NCBI GenBank assembly: GCA_001970955.1
Contig: MPUH01000199.1
Coordinates: 19,661-83,660, forward strand
Source: Stentor coeruleus
Lineage: Eukaryota; Ciliophora; Heterotrichea; Heterotrichida; Stentoridae
DNA: 64,000 nucleotides
Direction of reading: 5' to 3'
The notes beneath the pieces are model-generated. The model was not told the DNA's origin. It saw only the letters and a list, made by a program, of their open reading frames with translations, and ran no database searches. Both the position numbers and the translations under genes were made by a program. This document shows, one piece after another, positions 11,079-21,224 of the stretch (positions within the stretch are counted from its first letter, which is position 1; the number at the start of each line of letters is the position of its first letter).

Positions 11079-11543
11079 CTAAAGCTTAATCTTGCTATAC
11101 TTGATCTTCTTCAATAAATTCATTGATTCCTTTGTTTTAGACACACATATAAAATCGTGAAGAGACAAATCGTGGTTTGTTACTATATTTGCATTAGCTC
11201 CTCCCTCAATCATAAGACTCACTATCTCAAGATGCCCTTTACTCATTGCAAGAAAAACAGGAGGACAGCCTGAGGAGTCTAAAGCATTCATATCTGCATT
11301 TTTTTCTAATAAAGTCAAAATAATCTCCTTATTCCCATATTCAGCTGCAATATGTAAGGCTGTACGGCCCATAAAGTTTGGCATCTTGTAACTTATATCA
11401 AAATTATTCTTCAGAAGGTCTTTAACTGCTTCTACTCTACTTGATTTTATGGCTGCGTAAAGCTCAAATTGAAAATTTTTACTGTTTTTCTTAACCCTTG
11501 GACCTTCATCTTCGTCTTTGGTTCTTGATTCTGAACAACCCAT
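11079..11543 (-). CDS. Small ankyrin-repeat protein with N-terminal acylation signal
   Basis: 154 aa. It starts MGCSES, a classic dual myristoylation (Gly2) and palmitoylation (Cys3) sequence, so membrane anchoring is likely once Met1 is removed. Residues ~27-135 contain three to four ankyrin repeats (GRTALHIAAEYGNKEIILTLLEKNAD is the clearest; two flanking copies are weaker). The C-terminus is short and basic. Ankyrin repeats bind proteins; the partner is unknown. It sits alone between a transposon relic and a gene-poor stretch. Confidence 0.85.
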   Translation of the reverse strand: MGCSESRTKDEDEGPRVKKNSKNFQFELYAAIKSSRVEAVKDLLKNNFDISYKMPNFMGRTALHIAAEYGNKEIILTLLEKNADMNALDSSGCPPVFLAMSKGHLEIVSLMIEGGANANIVTNHDLSLHDFICVSKTKESMNLLKKIKYSKIKL

Positions 11544-12404
11544 TTAATTTTTATCTGAAAATGGAATTTCGCAGTATTTACTGAATAAATATATTATAAA
11601 CTTAAGGGTTGTATGCTTGCTGAAGCAGATTATCCTTTGTTTCCGATAGATAAAATAATCAGCTTAGTTTTATTAGTAAGATTAAAATTAAATAAAAGAT
11701 ACGTTTTTTAATAAGATTCTTTATTACATTTTAACAAAAGCGTTTTTCAATATTTTTTGAATTCAACAATTCTTTTTCTAAATGAAAGATTATTAGAAAA
11801 TCGCATTTTTAGATAGTCTGACTTGCTTCTATTTTTTATTTGCAAAAAAAACAATTGAAATGTCCTGAATCATTTTTTATAACATTTTTGCATCCTTTTA
11901 TACTTCAAATTCATCTTTGGTAAAAAATGCCAATTCTTTATACCTCTATCAAGTTCAGGAGAATATATCCATCTAAACTCACACTAGGCTTTAAATTGTA
12001 TTTTTTCTATCAACAGATAACAATTATATATATTAGATAAAAATTATGATCAATTATTTCAAGTGCTAGCTTATTAACTTAAAATTTGTGAAAAGTTAGT
12101 TTAAGATATATTTATTACTATTTAATTGTATAATTTTAGTAAGTAATAATGTAACAATAATATAGAGAATACTCCCATAAAGTTTACAGTCAAAATGCAT
12201 GTAGATAATCCATTTGCTTCCATAAAGTTTACAGTCAAAATGCATGTAGATAATCCATTTGCTTTTATTAAATATCTTAGAAAATACATATTTATTTTAG
12301 ATAAAGTTAGTGTGTAGCATCTCTAACTTATGCTATATTTTTTGATAGAAATCTAAATATTGGTTATATTATTATTTGCTTTTTTAAACAGAAAATAAAC
12401 CTTT
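11544..12404. other. Gene-free AT-rich stretch with one 45-bp tandem duplication
   Basis: There is no credible coding frame on either strand. The one structured element is the 45-bp duplication at 12175-12264, listed separately. Confidence 0.6.
12175..12264. repeat. Perfect 45-bp tandem duplication
   Basis: Two adjacent identical 45-bp units (12175-12219 and 12220-12264), each starting ccataaagtttacag. There is no N between them, so unlike the contig joints this looks like a real tandem duplication. Confidence 0.95.
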
Positions 12405-12600
12405 TTAAAAAGGCATATCTAAAGTATTGATAATATATATTAGAAAAGAAACAGTAAAGACCTCCTCAGCCAAGTAAAGAGTCACATAACTAGCGACAAC
12501 GAGTGGTTTAACATACCGAATCTGCCAAAGAAAGAGATCGTAGGACAAACAAACCTCGATCGGACAAGACTTAAACCATGCCACCTTAGCTATCACCTAC
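12405..12600 (-). other. Short reading frame with foreign-looking codon use
   Basis: On the minus strand an open stretch of about 63 codons encodes a hydrophobic, Trp/Tyr/Val-rich peptide (for example LVVASYVTLYLAEEVF). It is clearly richer in G+C and in GTC/CTC/CTT-type codons than the surroundings. I do not recognise it. It could be a fragment of mitochondrial or foreign DNA, or a piece of an old gene. No start context or homologous domain supports a functional gene. Confidence 0.25.
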
Positions 12601-13045
12601 TCTAAACTTTTAATATGTATTAAAAAGAATCAAATTTATATCTAGAATATTTTGTAATTTTCCTTAACACTTATCATTCATTAAGATGGGATAAACCGTA
12701 CCTTCAACCGAAAAAATAAATTGTGAATCTGAAGTTTTAATGTAAATTTGAGAATTTTTTTAGATATTACAGAGAAATACATTTTCTCATCTGTATAATT
12801 CAAAATATATATTACATAATTTTAATAAGATAAATGATATATCAGGTGATCCTATAGTAGGATTAATCTTCTAAACTAATGACTGCACTATCAAATTAAG
12901 CAATTAAAGTTATCCCAAATTATTATCTTTAAAAAGTATATCAATTATAATTCTAAGCCTATTTATCACATATCAACCACAGCCACTTTATTAAGTTGTG
13001 CTTTTTAGCTAACTATTTTCTTAGTAAATCATTGCTCTTATATAA

Positions 13046-13405
13046 ATGTTTGAAGATATAGCGCAAAATTTTGAAAACAATGGAATCTCATCAGAAAGCA
13101 TAAAAACTGGGCTTATAGTATTTTCATTAATCCACTTAGCCTGGGTCTTAACTCTCTGGATATTGTGCTATTTTTTTAATCCAACTAAGACAGTACTATC
13201 AAGAATTCCAATTAAATACATTAAAGACAAAATGAATCAGGCAAGCACAGATGTGAATAATGGAAGATTATATAACTTAGTTCCAAAGAGATTGCGTGGA
13301 AAGGTTTTCTTTGCTTTGTGTGAATCTTGGGTTATTAAAGCTGTTACTGCACCTTTGATATTACCTATTAAAATTTGGCTCACGATAATTATAGTTGCTG
13401 AGTAA
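13046..13405 (+). CDS. Small two-helix membrane protein, possibly FAM210/DUF1279-like
   Basis: 119 aa. A short amphipathic N-terminus is followed by a membrane helix at about 23-45 (LIVFSLIHLAWVLTLWILCYFF). Then come a basic loop with KTVLSRIPIKYIKDKM and a second hydrophobic segment at about 95-117 (APLILPIKIWLTIIIV). The layout and the C-terminal LPIKIWLT block recall the DUF1279/FAM210 family of mitochondrial inner-membrane proteins, but the match is from memory and weak. The frame has an ATG after a stop-rich leader and ends in TAA. Confidence 0.6.
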   Translation: MFEDIAQNFENNGISSESIKTGLIVFSLIHLAWVLTLWILCYFFNPTKTVLSRIPIKYIKDKMNQASTDVNNGRLYNLVPKRLRGKVFFALCESWVIKAVTAPLILPIKIWLTIIIVAE

Positions 13406-13891
13406 TAAGTTTTAAGTATTGAGCGAGCCTTTAGATAAATAATTTTATTTCATAAGGTATTATACTAAAGTTATGCATTTATCTATTGATCAAGTAGTTT
13501 AGATTATATAGAATATTATTTTCCCTATTAAAAATATATTGTTAGAATCGATTAAATTTGTGTGTTTAATAAAAGCATAAAGCGTTTAGGAATGATAAAC
13601 AATTACAATTTTTTAAGATTATTTTAAAATTTCTAATATTTGCTTAATATTGGTATTTTTGAATCAAAATAAACATCTTATGCAAGTTTTTATTTTCCTA
13701 CTAAATATGAATATCTGAGATGTAAGTAGCACAAATATTTCTAGTATTTTGATGAGTATTATGACATTACTTAGTTAACAAAATAAATTCTGGCGAAGTA
13801 AGAGTTAGCCTAATACTAAAGAAAAAATAGCATAGACTATCTTAAAAGAGAAATTGATAATTAAATGATTAAGCTAAGGTTATTATTTAAG
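13406..13891. other. Gene-free AT-rich spacer between convergent genes
   Basis: Stop-rich AT sequence. No reading frame, repeat or RNA structure that I can support. Confidence 0.6.
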
Positions 13892-14269
13892 TTAATCTTG
13901 AGGGGCAATTCTCAAAAAGACTGGCAATCTTTTTTTCAAATTTTCAGATGAATTATCTCTAGGAGATCGAGATGGAGAAGCCTCAGAATTCTCAGCAGTT
14001 TCAGCAGAATCGTCACGATGCTTGAAAAGACAGCGATTTCCATATTGACAGTACCCTTTTTCATGAAATTGCTTGCATTTTTTGGTCCTATAATTCGAAT
14101 TTAATACACCTCTAAGTTCATGATTTCCATGAGCAAAAGTACACTTTTCTCCAAATTCGCACATGCCAATGCTCCAATTCCTGCATAATTCTGTTTTAAA
14201 TTTAATTTTATAGTCAATTTGCTGCTTAAAAGTTTTCTCATCTGGAATACGGAAAGGGCTATTCGACAT
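13892..14269 (-). CDS. Tandem CCCH zinc-finger RNA-binding protein (TTP/ZFP36-like)
   Basis: 125 aa. Two CCCH fingers: the first at about 29-48 (CRNWSIGMCEFGEKCTFAH, spacing CX7CX5CX3H) with the lead-in FKTELC; the second at about 65-84 (CKQFHEKGYCQYGNRCLFKH, CX8CX5CX3H) with the lead-in YRTKKC. Tandem fingers with these lead-ins typify the tristetraprolin family, which binds AU-rich mRNA elements and promotes decay. The gap between fingers is about 16 residues, close to the family's 18. The Ser-rich tail (SPSRSPRDNSS) could be phosphorylated. The first finger has one residue fewer between its first two Cys than TTP. Confidence 0.88.
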   Translation of the reverse strand: MSNSPFRIPDEKTFKQQIDYKIKFKTELCRNWSIGMCEFGEKCTFAHGNHELRGVLNSNYRTKKCKQFHEKGYCQYGNRCLFKHRDDSAETAENSEASPSRSPRDNSSENLKKRLPVFLRIAPQD

Positions 14270-14459
14270 ATTTATTAAAAAAAGATTCGATAAGATTCAT
14301 TTCCATACACAAGAAGCTAAAATTAACCTATTCAGTAACAAGGTATAATAAATAGAGGACCTTTTCTATGAAAAGTTTAGAATAAATGAAGAAAAAGTTA
14401 AAAAACTCGCCCTCATGTTTCTGGAATTGTAAATGCCATGTGAAATATTATTTTGTACC

Positions 14460-14960
14460 CACTTTTTCAGGTCTCTACATAACTGCAGTTAAGCCTTATA
14501 TAGGCTATTCAAAAAAACTCACCTTTTAGGATTTTAATGCAAAGTTTTTATTGTACTCCTCTAGGTCTTACTTCCCTTTTTTTCAAGGTCAAATCAAAGT
14601 GTTGCTCACAATTAGCTGACCTATCTTTTGCTGGAAGAATATACTTGTGGCTTCACCTTAGTATTTTGCCCTTTGTTTATAACTCAAACATCATTTATTA
14701 ACCACTACAGCAAAATGCGCCTATTCATAGACACATTAGATATGGTCAAAAGATCAGGAGTTTTTAGCATATGGAGAGGCTTGGGTTATATCTTGCTAAG
14801 GTAATTTATTCTTGCAGTTTGGTTTAATTATTCCCTAAACTAGATAGAGAAACAGAAAAATTCCTAGGTAATAATATTTTCTAGAGAAGTTTTAGTTGGT
14901 ACTGGAGGATTTCTTATTTCATATCCTTTATTAAAGCAGCGAGAGTTTCAGCTTACGTAC
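14460..14960 (+). pseudogene. Possible relic of a mitochondrial-carrier-like gene
   Basis: Broken plus-strand text resembles carrier repeats: around 14715-14800 RLFIDTLDMVKRSGVFSIWRGLGYILLR (carrier pattern of a gate helix followed by G..xxWRG), and around 14885-14935 SREVLVGTGGFLISYPLL. Intron-like 17-nt GT..AG strings lie between pieces, but the frames do not rejoin cleanly and stops remain. This is a pattern-level call; it may be a dead gene piece or chance. Confidence 0.3.
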
Positions 14961-15014
14961 TGTTGATAAAATTGAAACTAAAGCTTATATATCAAAAATT
15001 GGATGTAATAATAT

Positions 15015-15120
15015 GAGAGGATATTCTATGCATAGAATAATTCATATAATTCTAATTTACCAGTTATATTAAAAGTGCTTGGCTATTATAATCAAATGAA
15101 ATTATTCAATGCATTTGCAT
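15015..15120 (-). pseudogene. Fragment of a class-III aminotransferase gene (copy A)
   Basis: The minus strand closely matches coding bases ~43205-43300 of the intact gene at 42930-44343 (shared run: taatagccaagcactttta). Stops and a frame break show that it is dead. The same fragment is longer in copy B. Confidence 0.8.
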
Positions 15121-15589
15121 AAACATATCACTTCATAGAATTTGGCTTTGCACTAATAGCACAGAGGGTTTGCGTATGTGAATCCAATTTCTTGAATATT
15201 ATTCTGAAGGTTTAGCAAGCTTAAAATGTGTGAGATAAGTAGGAGCTAAAAAATACCGGTGTTTTGAAGGAAGAACACGTATTGAGTCCATTATTATCAG
15301 ACTAGATTTATAAAATAATCATAATTAAAGTTAATGACAAGCAAAGCTAATGCAAGTGAATCTTAAAGTTTTAGTAATACTATTGAAGTGTATATACAAA
15401 TCAGCAAAGAAATTATTAATTAGAAATTGTAGTTTTTCCAAACTAACTTGCAAGTTTTAATTTTGATCTTTCCAAGCCTTTTAAAGCCTATTCACTAAAG
15501 TTTTCCCATGGTTGCTTTAATACCTTATATATCAATATAATATATAAGTATAAATCTATCATTGAGCTGATTAAAAGCTATTTGGCTTG

Positions 15590-15835
15590 ACAGAAAAAGT
15601 GAGTATCAGCATTGGAGCATTAACGAACTTATTCCTTCTGAAAGCTTTATATTCCTAGCGGTCATGAACTACTATAGTCTTCTAGCATCTCAGTTTGCAA
15701 AAGACCATTTACCTTATGAAGATACTATCTCTTTACCATCTACAAAATAATCTTTGGGTAAAGGAGAATACTGAATTTTTATAGGAAATCCTTTGTAGAA
15801 AAATTGGCACAATGAAAAGCCCATCTAAACAAGGA
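15590..15835 (-). pseudogene. Unrecognised coding relic (copy A)
   Basis: The minus strand reads FFYKGFPIKIQYSPLPKDYF then breaks. The matching stretch in copy B (17907-18125) reads the same way for longer. I do not recognise the source gene. Confidence 0.4.
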
Positions 15836-16140
15836 GGAGAACATAATAAAAGGCAGAATAGCAAGTCAATTAAGAGGACTCGAAACTAACGAGTATTAAG
15901 AGTATAGTTATAGACAACTGCAAAATAATGGGCAAGATATTAATAAGCATAGGACAAAATCAAAAATGCATTATTATTCTAAAACTCAAGATACTTTGAA
16001 TTTAATGCATCTTACAATCGCTTTATATATTTGCTTTGGCAGTTTATATTAAATTTTACTTTATGATCCCCTTCCAATCCATTTTTTCTTAATTTTTTGA
16101 TCTAAAAGATCTAACTCCTATATAAATTTCAAACAACCTC

Positions 16141-16997
16141 AAAAATTTTTAAAAAAGGTTGAGCATCATGAGAGGGAATGGAAAAAGTAAAAAATTATTG
16201 CCAGGATTGCAGACAGGGTTAGATAATTTGGATACCGCCACTCAGAAAAAATTCAAACACAGTGAAAAAATGATGAAATCAATTGATGAGTCACTATCTA
16301 GCTTAAGGACTAATACGAATAATCTTAAAGCCGACTTTCTGGCTTTTTGAATTAGCACTGAAGCTTCGATAGAAATACTTTCAGATATTATGGTTAGATG
16401 ATTTAGATAGGGCCACTCAGGAAAAGTTCAACCGCAATGAAAAAATGATGAAATCAATCGACGAGTCACTATCTAGCTTAAGAAATGATGTGAATAATCT
16501 TAAAGCCGACTTTCTGGCTTTTCAATTACCACTAGGGCTTCGATAGAAATACTTTTCAGATTAAATTTGGCCCTCAAAAATTCAGTCGAGGAAGTAAAGA
16601 GTTTAGTCCGGGAATAAATAAATAACTTGAAAAAAGGGTTGAGCATCTCGAGAGGGAACTGGAAAAAGTAAAAAAATTATTGCAAGGATTGCAGCTAAGG
16701 TTAGATGATTTTGATGTGGCCACTCAGGAAAAATTAAATCGCAATGAAAAAATGATGAAATCAATGATAAGTCACTATCAAGCTTCAGGACTAACGCGGA
16801 TAGACATAAGGCCGACTTTCTGGCTTTTTCAGTTAGCACGAAAAGTCAATAAAGAAATTAGAGAATTCGCTCAGGAAAGTAAAAAAAAGAGTGAAAATAA
16901 TTTCTTGGATTATAGGGCTTTTTCTGCTTATTTTTGTAATAATTCAGTTAAGAGATTTAATCAAGACTCAGTCCTCTGCTTATTTTTAATAGTTTAA
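16141..16997 (+). pseudogene. Decayed, internally triplicated coiled-coil gene
   Basis: Three partial copies (about 16141-16385, 16392-16612 and 16620-16997) of the coding sequence that is intact at 18456-18854. Shared text includes LDDLDTA, EKMMKSID and SLSSLR...LKADF. Each copy has frameshifts or stops (for instance TGA at 16348 where copy B has a Ser codon). No open frame covers the whole. Confidence 0.8.
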
Positions 16998-17032
16998 TAT
17001 TAGTTATTTATTTTAGATTAGTCTTAAAAATC

Positions 17033-17262
17033 TTAATTATTTTTCCGAGGGCCTGCACTATCACTGATTTCCAATATCTTCAAAAATTTTCCATAGTTCT
17101 TGCTTGTTGAGTCTGCGCCATATATATATAGATCTAAATGAGGTCTTATATTAACTGTTCTGTTTCTTGGTACGATATGATACTTTAACTCATTCCATGT
17201 ATCTTCAATAGCATTTGTAGTACCAATCTCAGGATCAGTATATTTTAGCTGTGATTGACAGT
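17033..17262 (-). pseudogene. C-terminal end of a Merlin/ISXO2-like DDE transposase
   Basis: The minus strand encodes IGTTNAIEDTWNELKYHIVP followed by RNRT and a short tail. This is the diagnostic third-acid block of the IS1595/ISXO2 (eukaryotic Merlin) family, of the type TNTIExxWxxLK, with the usual downstream basic RxRT. Only about 70 residues remain, lacking the first two catalytic Asp, and the 5' side is fused to an aminotransferase fragment. No terminal repeats were found. Confidence 0.65.
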
Positions 17263-17460
17263 TAAATGAATTAAACACTTCATCAATCCTAGTTGGGCAA
17301 GAAGAATTAATGCTTTCTTTACAAGTTCAGGCCAGTTTTCAGATGGCATAGTATGACAGGATATTCTATGCATAACATTATTCATATAATTCTAATTTAC
17401 CAGTTGTGTTAAAAGTGCTTGGCTATTATAACCTAATGAAATTATCTAATGCATTTTCAT
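17262..17460 (-). pseudogene. Fragment of a class-III aminotransferase gene (copy B), fused to transposase relic
   Basis: On the minus strand this matches 43205-43400 of the intact gene, for example MNNVMHRISCHTMPSENWP and ELVKKALI against ELVKKTLI. It carries an in-frame TAG, and the parent text stops right after the VFNS codons, where the Merlin-like sequence begins. About 85% identity by eye. Confidence 0.85.
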
Positions 17461-17906
17461 AAACAGATCACTTCAAGAATTTGGTTTTGCACTAATAGCA
17501 CAGAGGGTTTGTTATGTAACTCAATTTCTTGAACATTATGATGAAGGTGTTTTGAAGGCAAGAACACGTATTGAGCTTTTGATGAGCAGTCTATTATTAC
17601 CAGATTAAGTTTGCAAAATAGTCATAATTAAAGTGAAAGATAAGCAAAGCTAATGTAAGTGAATCTTAAAGTCTTAGTAATACTATTGAAGTGTATATGC
17701 AAATCAGCAAAGAAACTATTAATTAGAAATCGTAATTTTTTCAGACTATTTTGCAACCCTAAATTTTGACTTTTCCAAGCCTTTAAAGCCTATTCACTAA
17801 AATTTCCCATGGTTGTTTTAATAACTTGTATATCAATACAATATATAAGTATGAATCTATCATTGAGTTGATTAAGAGTTATTCGGCTTAACAGAAAAAG
17901 TGAGTA

Positions 17907-18125
17907 TCAACATTGGAGCATTACTGAGCTCATTCTTTCTGAAAGCTTTACATTCTTAGCAGTTATGAACTGGCACACAACTATAGTCTTTAAGCTTCTC
18001 AATTTTGAAGCGACTATTTGTCTTATGAAGACACCGTCGCTTTTACCATCTGCAAAATAATCTGTGGGTAAAGAAGAATACTGAATTTTTATAGGAAATC
18101 CTTTGTAGAAAAAATAGCACAATGA
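17907..18125 (-). pseudogene. Unrecognised coding relic (copy B)
   Basis: An open minus-strand stretch of about 71 codons, starting around CYFFYKGFPIKIQYSSLPTD. It matches the copy A relic at 15590-15835, where it is broken. The shared, protein-like text suggests a piece of an old gene. No family is recognised and no promoter or start is evident. Confidence 0.4.
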
Positions 18126-18455
18126 TAAACCTATCTAAACAAGGAGGAGGACATAGCAAGATAGAATAGAAACTCAATTAAGAGGACTCGAAACTAAAAA
18201 GTAAGAGCACATTTACAAAATTATAGACAACTGCAAAATAACGGGTGAGATATTATAAGCATAGAATAAAATCAAAAATGCATTATTTCTGTCTTTTATT
18301 TATTAAATATTATTCTAAAACTCAAGATACCCTTGAATTCAGTTGATCTTTATAAGTACTGCATATATTTGCTTAGGCAGTTTATATTAAATTTTATTTT
18401 ATGATCCCCCTCCGATCCATTTTTTTCTTAATTTTCCAATTTAACTCCTATATAA

Positions 18456-18854
18456 ATGTCAAGCAGACTCGAAGAACTTAAAAAAAAGGTTGAGTATCAC
18501 GAGAGGGAGCTGGAAATAGTAAAAAATATATCATCACGATTGCAAATAAGCCTAGATGATCTGGATACGGCCATGCAGGAAAAATTCAACAGTAGTGAAA
18601 AAATAATGGAATCAATTGAAAAGTCACTATCTAGCCTAATGGCAGATATGAATATTCTTAAAGCCGACTTTCTATCTTTTTCAATAACCACTAAAGTTTC
18701 GATAGAAAAGCTTATCAGATCATTTTTGGACCTCCAAAATTCAGTCGAGGAGTTAAATAATACAGTCGAGGAAATAGATAAAACATTAAAAACAATTACT
18801 TGGATGAGCATCCTTATTCTACTTATTTTTGTAATGTCTTTATTTAGAGTTTAA
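18456..18854 (+). CDS. Tail-anchored coiled-coil protein
   Basis: 132 aa, MSSRLEELKKKVEYHEREL at the start, heptad-rich to about residue 110, then a single C-terminal membrane helix (WMSILILLIFVMSLF) with a two-residue tail (RV). This is the layout of a C-tail-anchored protein facing the cytosol. No SNARE layer residue or other domain is recognised. It is the intact member of a family whose decayed, triplicated copy is at 16141-16997. It may be functional or a recently moved copy; whether it is expressed is unknown. Confidence 0.6.
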   Translation: MSSRLEELKKKVEYHERELEIVKNISSRLQISLDDLDTAMQEKFNSSEKIMESIEKSLSSLMADMNILKADFLSFSITTKVSIEKLIRSFLDLQNSVEELNNTVEEIDKTLKTITWMSILILLIFVMSLFRV

Positions 18855-19766
18855 GCCCGACTCAGCCATCTGCTTATTATTAAAATAGTTTAAATATTAG
18901 TTACTCTTTTTATAGTATAATATTAGAAAAACATAAATAAAGTATGTGCAATTTATATAGAATTTAAAGATGCACTCTATTGTTTAAGGAATTACACTTA
19001 TTTACTGATTTTTGACTTAAAGCTGCAAGGTCTTACAGGTAGTAATATGAATAAAATTTGTGAAGCCGCTTACTTGTAAATATATTCTATCTGGATAATT
19101 TTTCTCTTTAATCCTTAGGACATACTTATTAGAGCAACTCATAGAGATAAATCTGACAACTTTAAGAGAAACGAATTTTCTCATAAAACTTTGAATATTG
19201 CCCTTAAATCCAAGTTAAACTCATCTTTAAGTCTAATGGTTTCTATGATATTATTGCTCATAATCAAAAAAGCCTACAGTCTAAACATCAATCACATAAC
19301 TTTTTGGTGCATTTTCATATTCCGGAACTAATGAGCCATTAATGAGACTTAAAATTTCGATAGACATATTTAATAGTTATTTTATTAAATGATTGGCTAT
19401 TCAGGTTAAGAATAAAGCTGTGGAATAATGTATAATATATTGAAAGGGGAAAAAATAAAAGGCTAAGGGTTGGGAAAGGATTTAAAGAAGCATTTAGATA
19501 AATAATTTATTAAAAAAAACACGCTTTTAAGTTTAAATTATATTTAACAAAAACTAAAGGTATTATAGCATACTTAATGCTTTTGGAAAATAGGTAGGGA
19601 AAAAGGTATTAAGGCCTTATCGGGAGTTTTTTGATGCTATAATTTTACTCTATTTATTATTTAAATTTTTATTTAGGTCCTCTTCATGCCCACCATAGCA
19701 CAATATGCCCGACTGAAATTCTACCTATACCATGATGAAGTCTAAAATATATTTAATATAGATTAA
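18855..19766. other. Gene-poor stretch with a faint coding relic
   Basis: Mostly AT-rich and stop-rich. The minus strand between about 19370 and 19060 gives broken protein-like text (SLINGSLVPEYENAPKSYVI, then RIKEKNYPDRIYLQ) across several stops. I do not recognise it and regard it as a possible dead gene piece at most. Confidence 0.3.
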
Positions 19767-21224
19767 TTATCCAGAATAATAATCTCCATAGCAATATATT
19801 ATTGGAATATCATTGTGTGAAATCTTCTGTATATCATCTATATAATCATGAATATTTTTTGGTATAGGCAAATACTTTGTAAATGACTCACGGGTTTCAT
19901 ATGAATTCGTAAACAAAGTAAAACTATTGTCACAAGATTTAAAGCTTTTGGATATTGATATATTAAAACGATCTCTTTGCATATCACTTTCCCATTTTCT
20001 ATATAAAAATTACAAAAAACTAAGTGCTGTGAGTTTTATATATACTTTTTTAAATAGGTATGCAAGTTTGGATGCTTTTAAAAAATATAATCTATGTAAT
20101 GAGCATGATTTTATTGTATCGAAGCTTTCGTATTTATCGTAGAACTCAAGTCTTTCAGAATTTTTTCTTTTCATTTTGATTATGGCTTCAGCATTATTGT
20201 TGTTTAAAATTTTGTGATAATAGGATTTTAGTATATAAAATGCTTCTGGAATATGGATATGATAGTTTCTGTTGAATATTTTTGAGAGTTTCGTGTAGAA
20301 ATCAGAAGCACAGTAAAAGTTTGAAAGGAATTTTTTTCGTACTTGATCTGAGTGCTCTTTGATAGCCATAAAAGCATAGAAGTATTTCCTGAAATTTTTT
20401 GTTGAGATAATCCTAACTAAATTGTATACAAATTTTGCTGTGCTTTTATCAAATGCATACTTATTTTTTAATTTTCTTATATTAGAAAGTGCATTTGCTT
20501 TTAAGTTTATAGAGATTTTATAATGTACTAGTTCGAGGGCTTGAATCAGTTTTTTAATGATTTGGGAGTATTTACTATGAGTTATTATAGAAGAGAGAAT
20601 TTTTGAAGTATGATTTTGAAGGAAAGGGAGAAGATATGCTAATAAAGCTTGGCTTAAGCATTTTTTATTGAAAAGATTTTGATTTTGTATGTAGTTATTC
20701 CAATATAAGAAAGCTGTTTGTTTTATCATAGTGTAATTGCTATTAAGTTTTGTTAAGCAGTAAAAAACTCTATAGTAAACTTTGACTTTTTCATTTCTTT
20801 TCGCCCTAAACCTATCCATATATAAAGATTTCTTATGAATTCCTGGCTTGTCAATTTCGCAAGCTTTCGAAGTTGAATTTCGACCTTGGGTTAGCGAAAT
20901 CGGATATACAATAATTTCAGTTGAAACTTCATAGTTCTTTATTAACTTATTATAATCAGAAGCATTAGATTTTCTGTATGTGGATTCTTTATATAAGGAT
21001 TGCATAATATTAAATGCGAATTTAATATATCTGAGAAATGCTCTTTGAAAAATAATTCTAAACATTAAAAAAAAAACCAAGTATTTTGGATTGTAGGAAT
21101 CTACTGAATTTTGTACTTGAAAATAATATTTTGTATTCTTCATGATCTTTTTGATAGGAGAATATTTAGATGGACTTAGGCTACGAGATGCAGGGTTTTT
21201 GCTTGAATATAAGTTCTGGATCAT
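19767..21224 (-). CDS. Uncharacterised Lys/Tyr-rich helical protein
   Basis: About 480 aa after joining two blocks across a 15-nt intron. The sequence is basic and rich in Tyr, Phe, Lys and Asn, with repeated helices of roughly 30 residues that carry an aromatic pair (for example AFLYWNNYIQ). This loosely recalls Sfi1-type centrin-binding repeats, but I cannot prove the repeat. No signal peptide or enzyme motif. Codon use is more AT-rich than in the genes beyond 26 kb, and it lies in the gene-poor island. The intact frame plus a canonical intron argue for a real gene. Confidence 0.65.
19999..20013 (-). other. 15-nt intron in the uncharacterised helical protein gene
   Basis: Minus strand GTAATTTTTATATAG. 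Removing it joins TALSFL to KWESDMQRDRF and opens the frame to 19767. Confidence 0.9.

Larger units (their letters stand above)
15015..16997. repeat. Diverged ~2-kb repeat, copy A
   Basis: This segment is colinear with 17262-18854 (copy B) at roughly 80-90% identity by eye. In plus-strand order it holds an inverted fragment of the aminotransferase gene, a shared AT-rich stretch, an inverted unrecognised coding relic (~15590-15830) and a degraded tail-anchored coiled-coil gene. Copy A differs by having that last gene piece present about three times. Confidence 0.85.
17262..18854. repeat. Diverged ~2-kb repeat, copy B
   Basis: Colinear partner of 15015-16997. It keeps an intact coiled-coil gene at its right end, and a longer aminotransferase fragment joined to a transposase relic at its left end. 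Confidence 0.85.

Noticed and set aside
14800-14885. 17-nt GT..AG strings as introns of a carrier gene
   Set aside because: All proven introns are 15 nt, and removing these does not restore an open frame.
16159-16350. Short frame of 63 codons as a separate gene
   Set aside because: It is one third of the decayed, triplicated coiled-coil copy and ends where the intact copy has a Ser codon.
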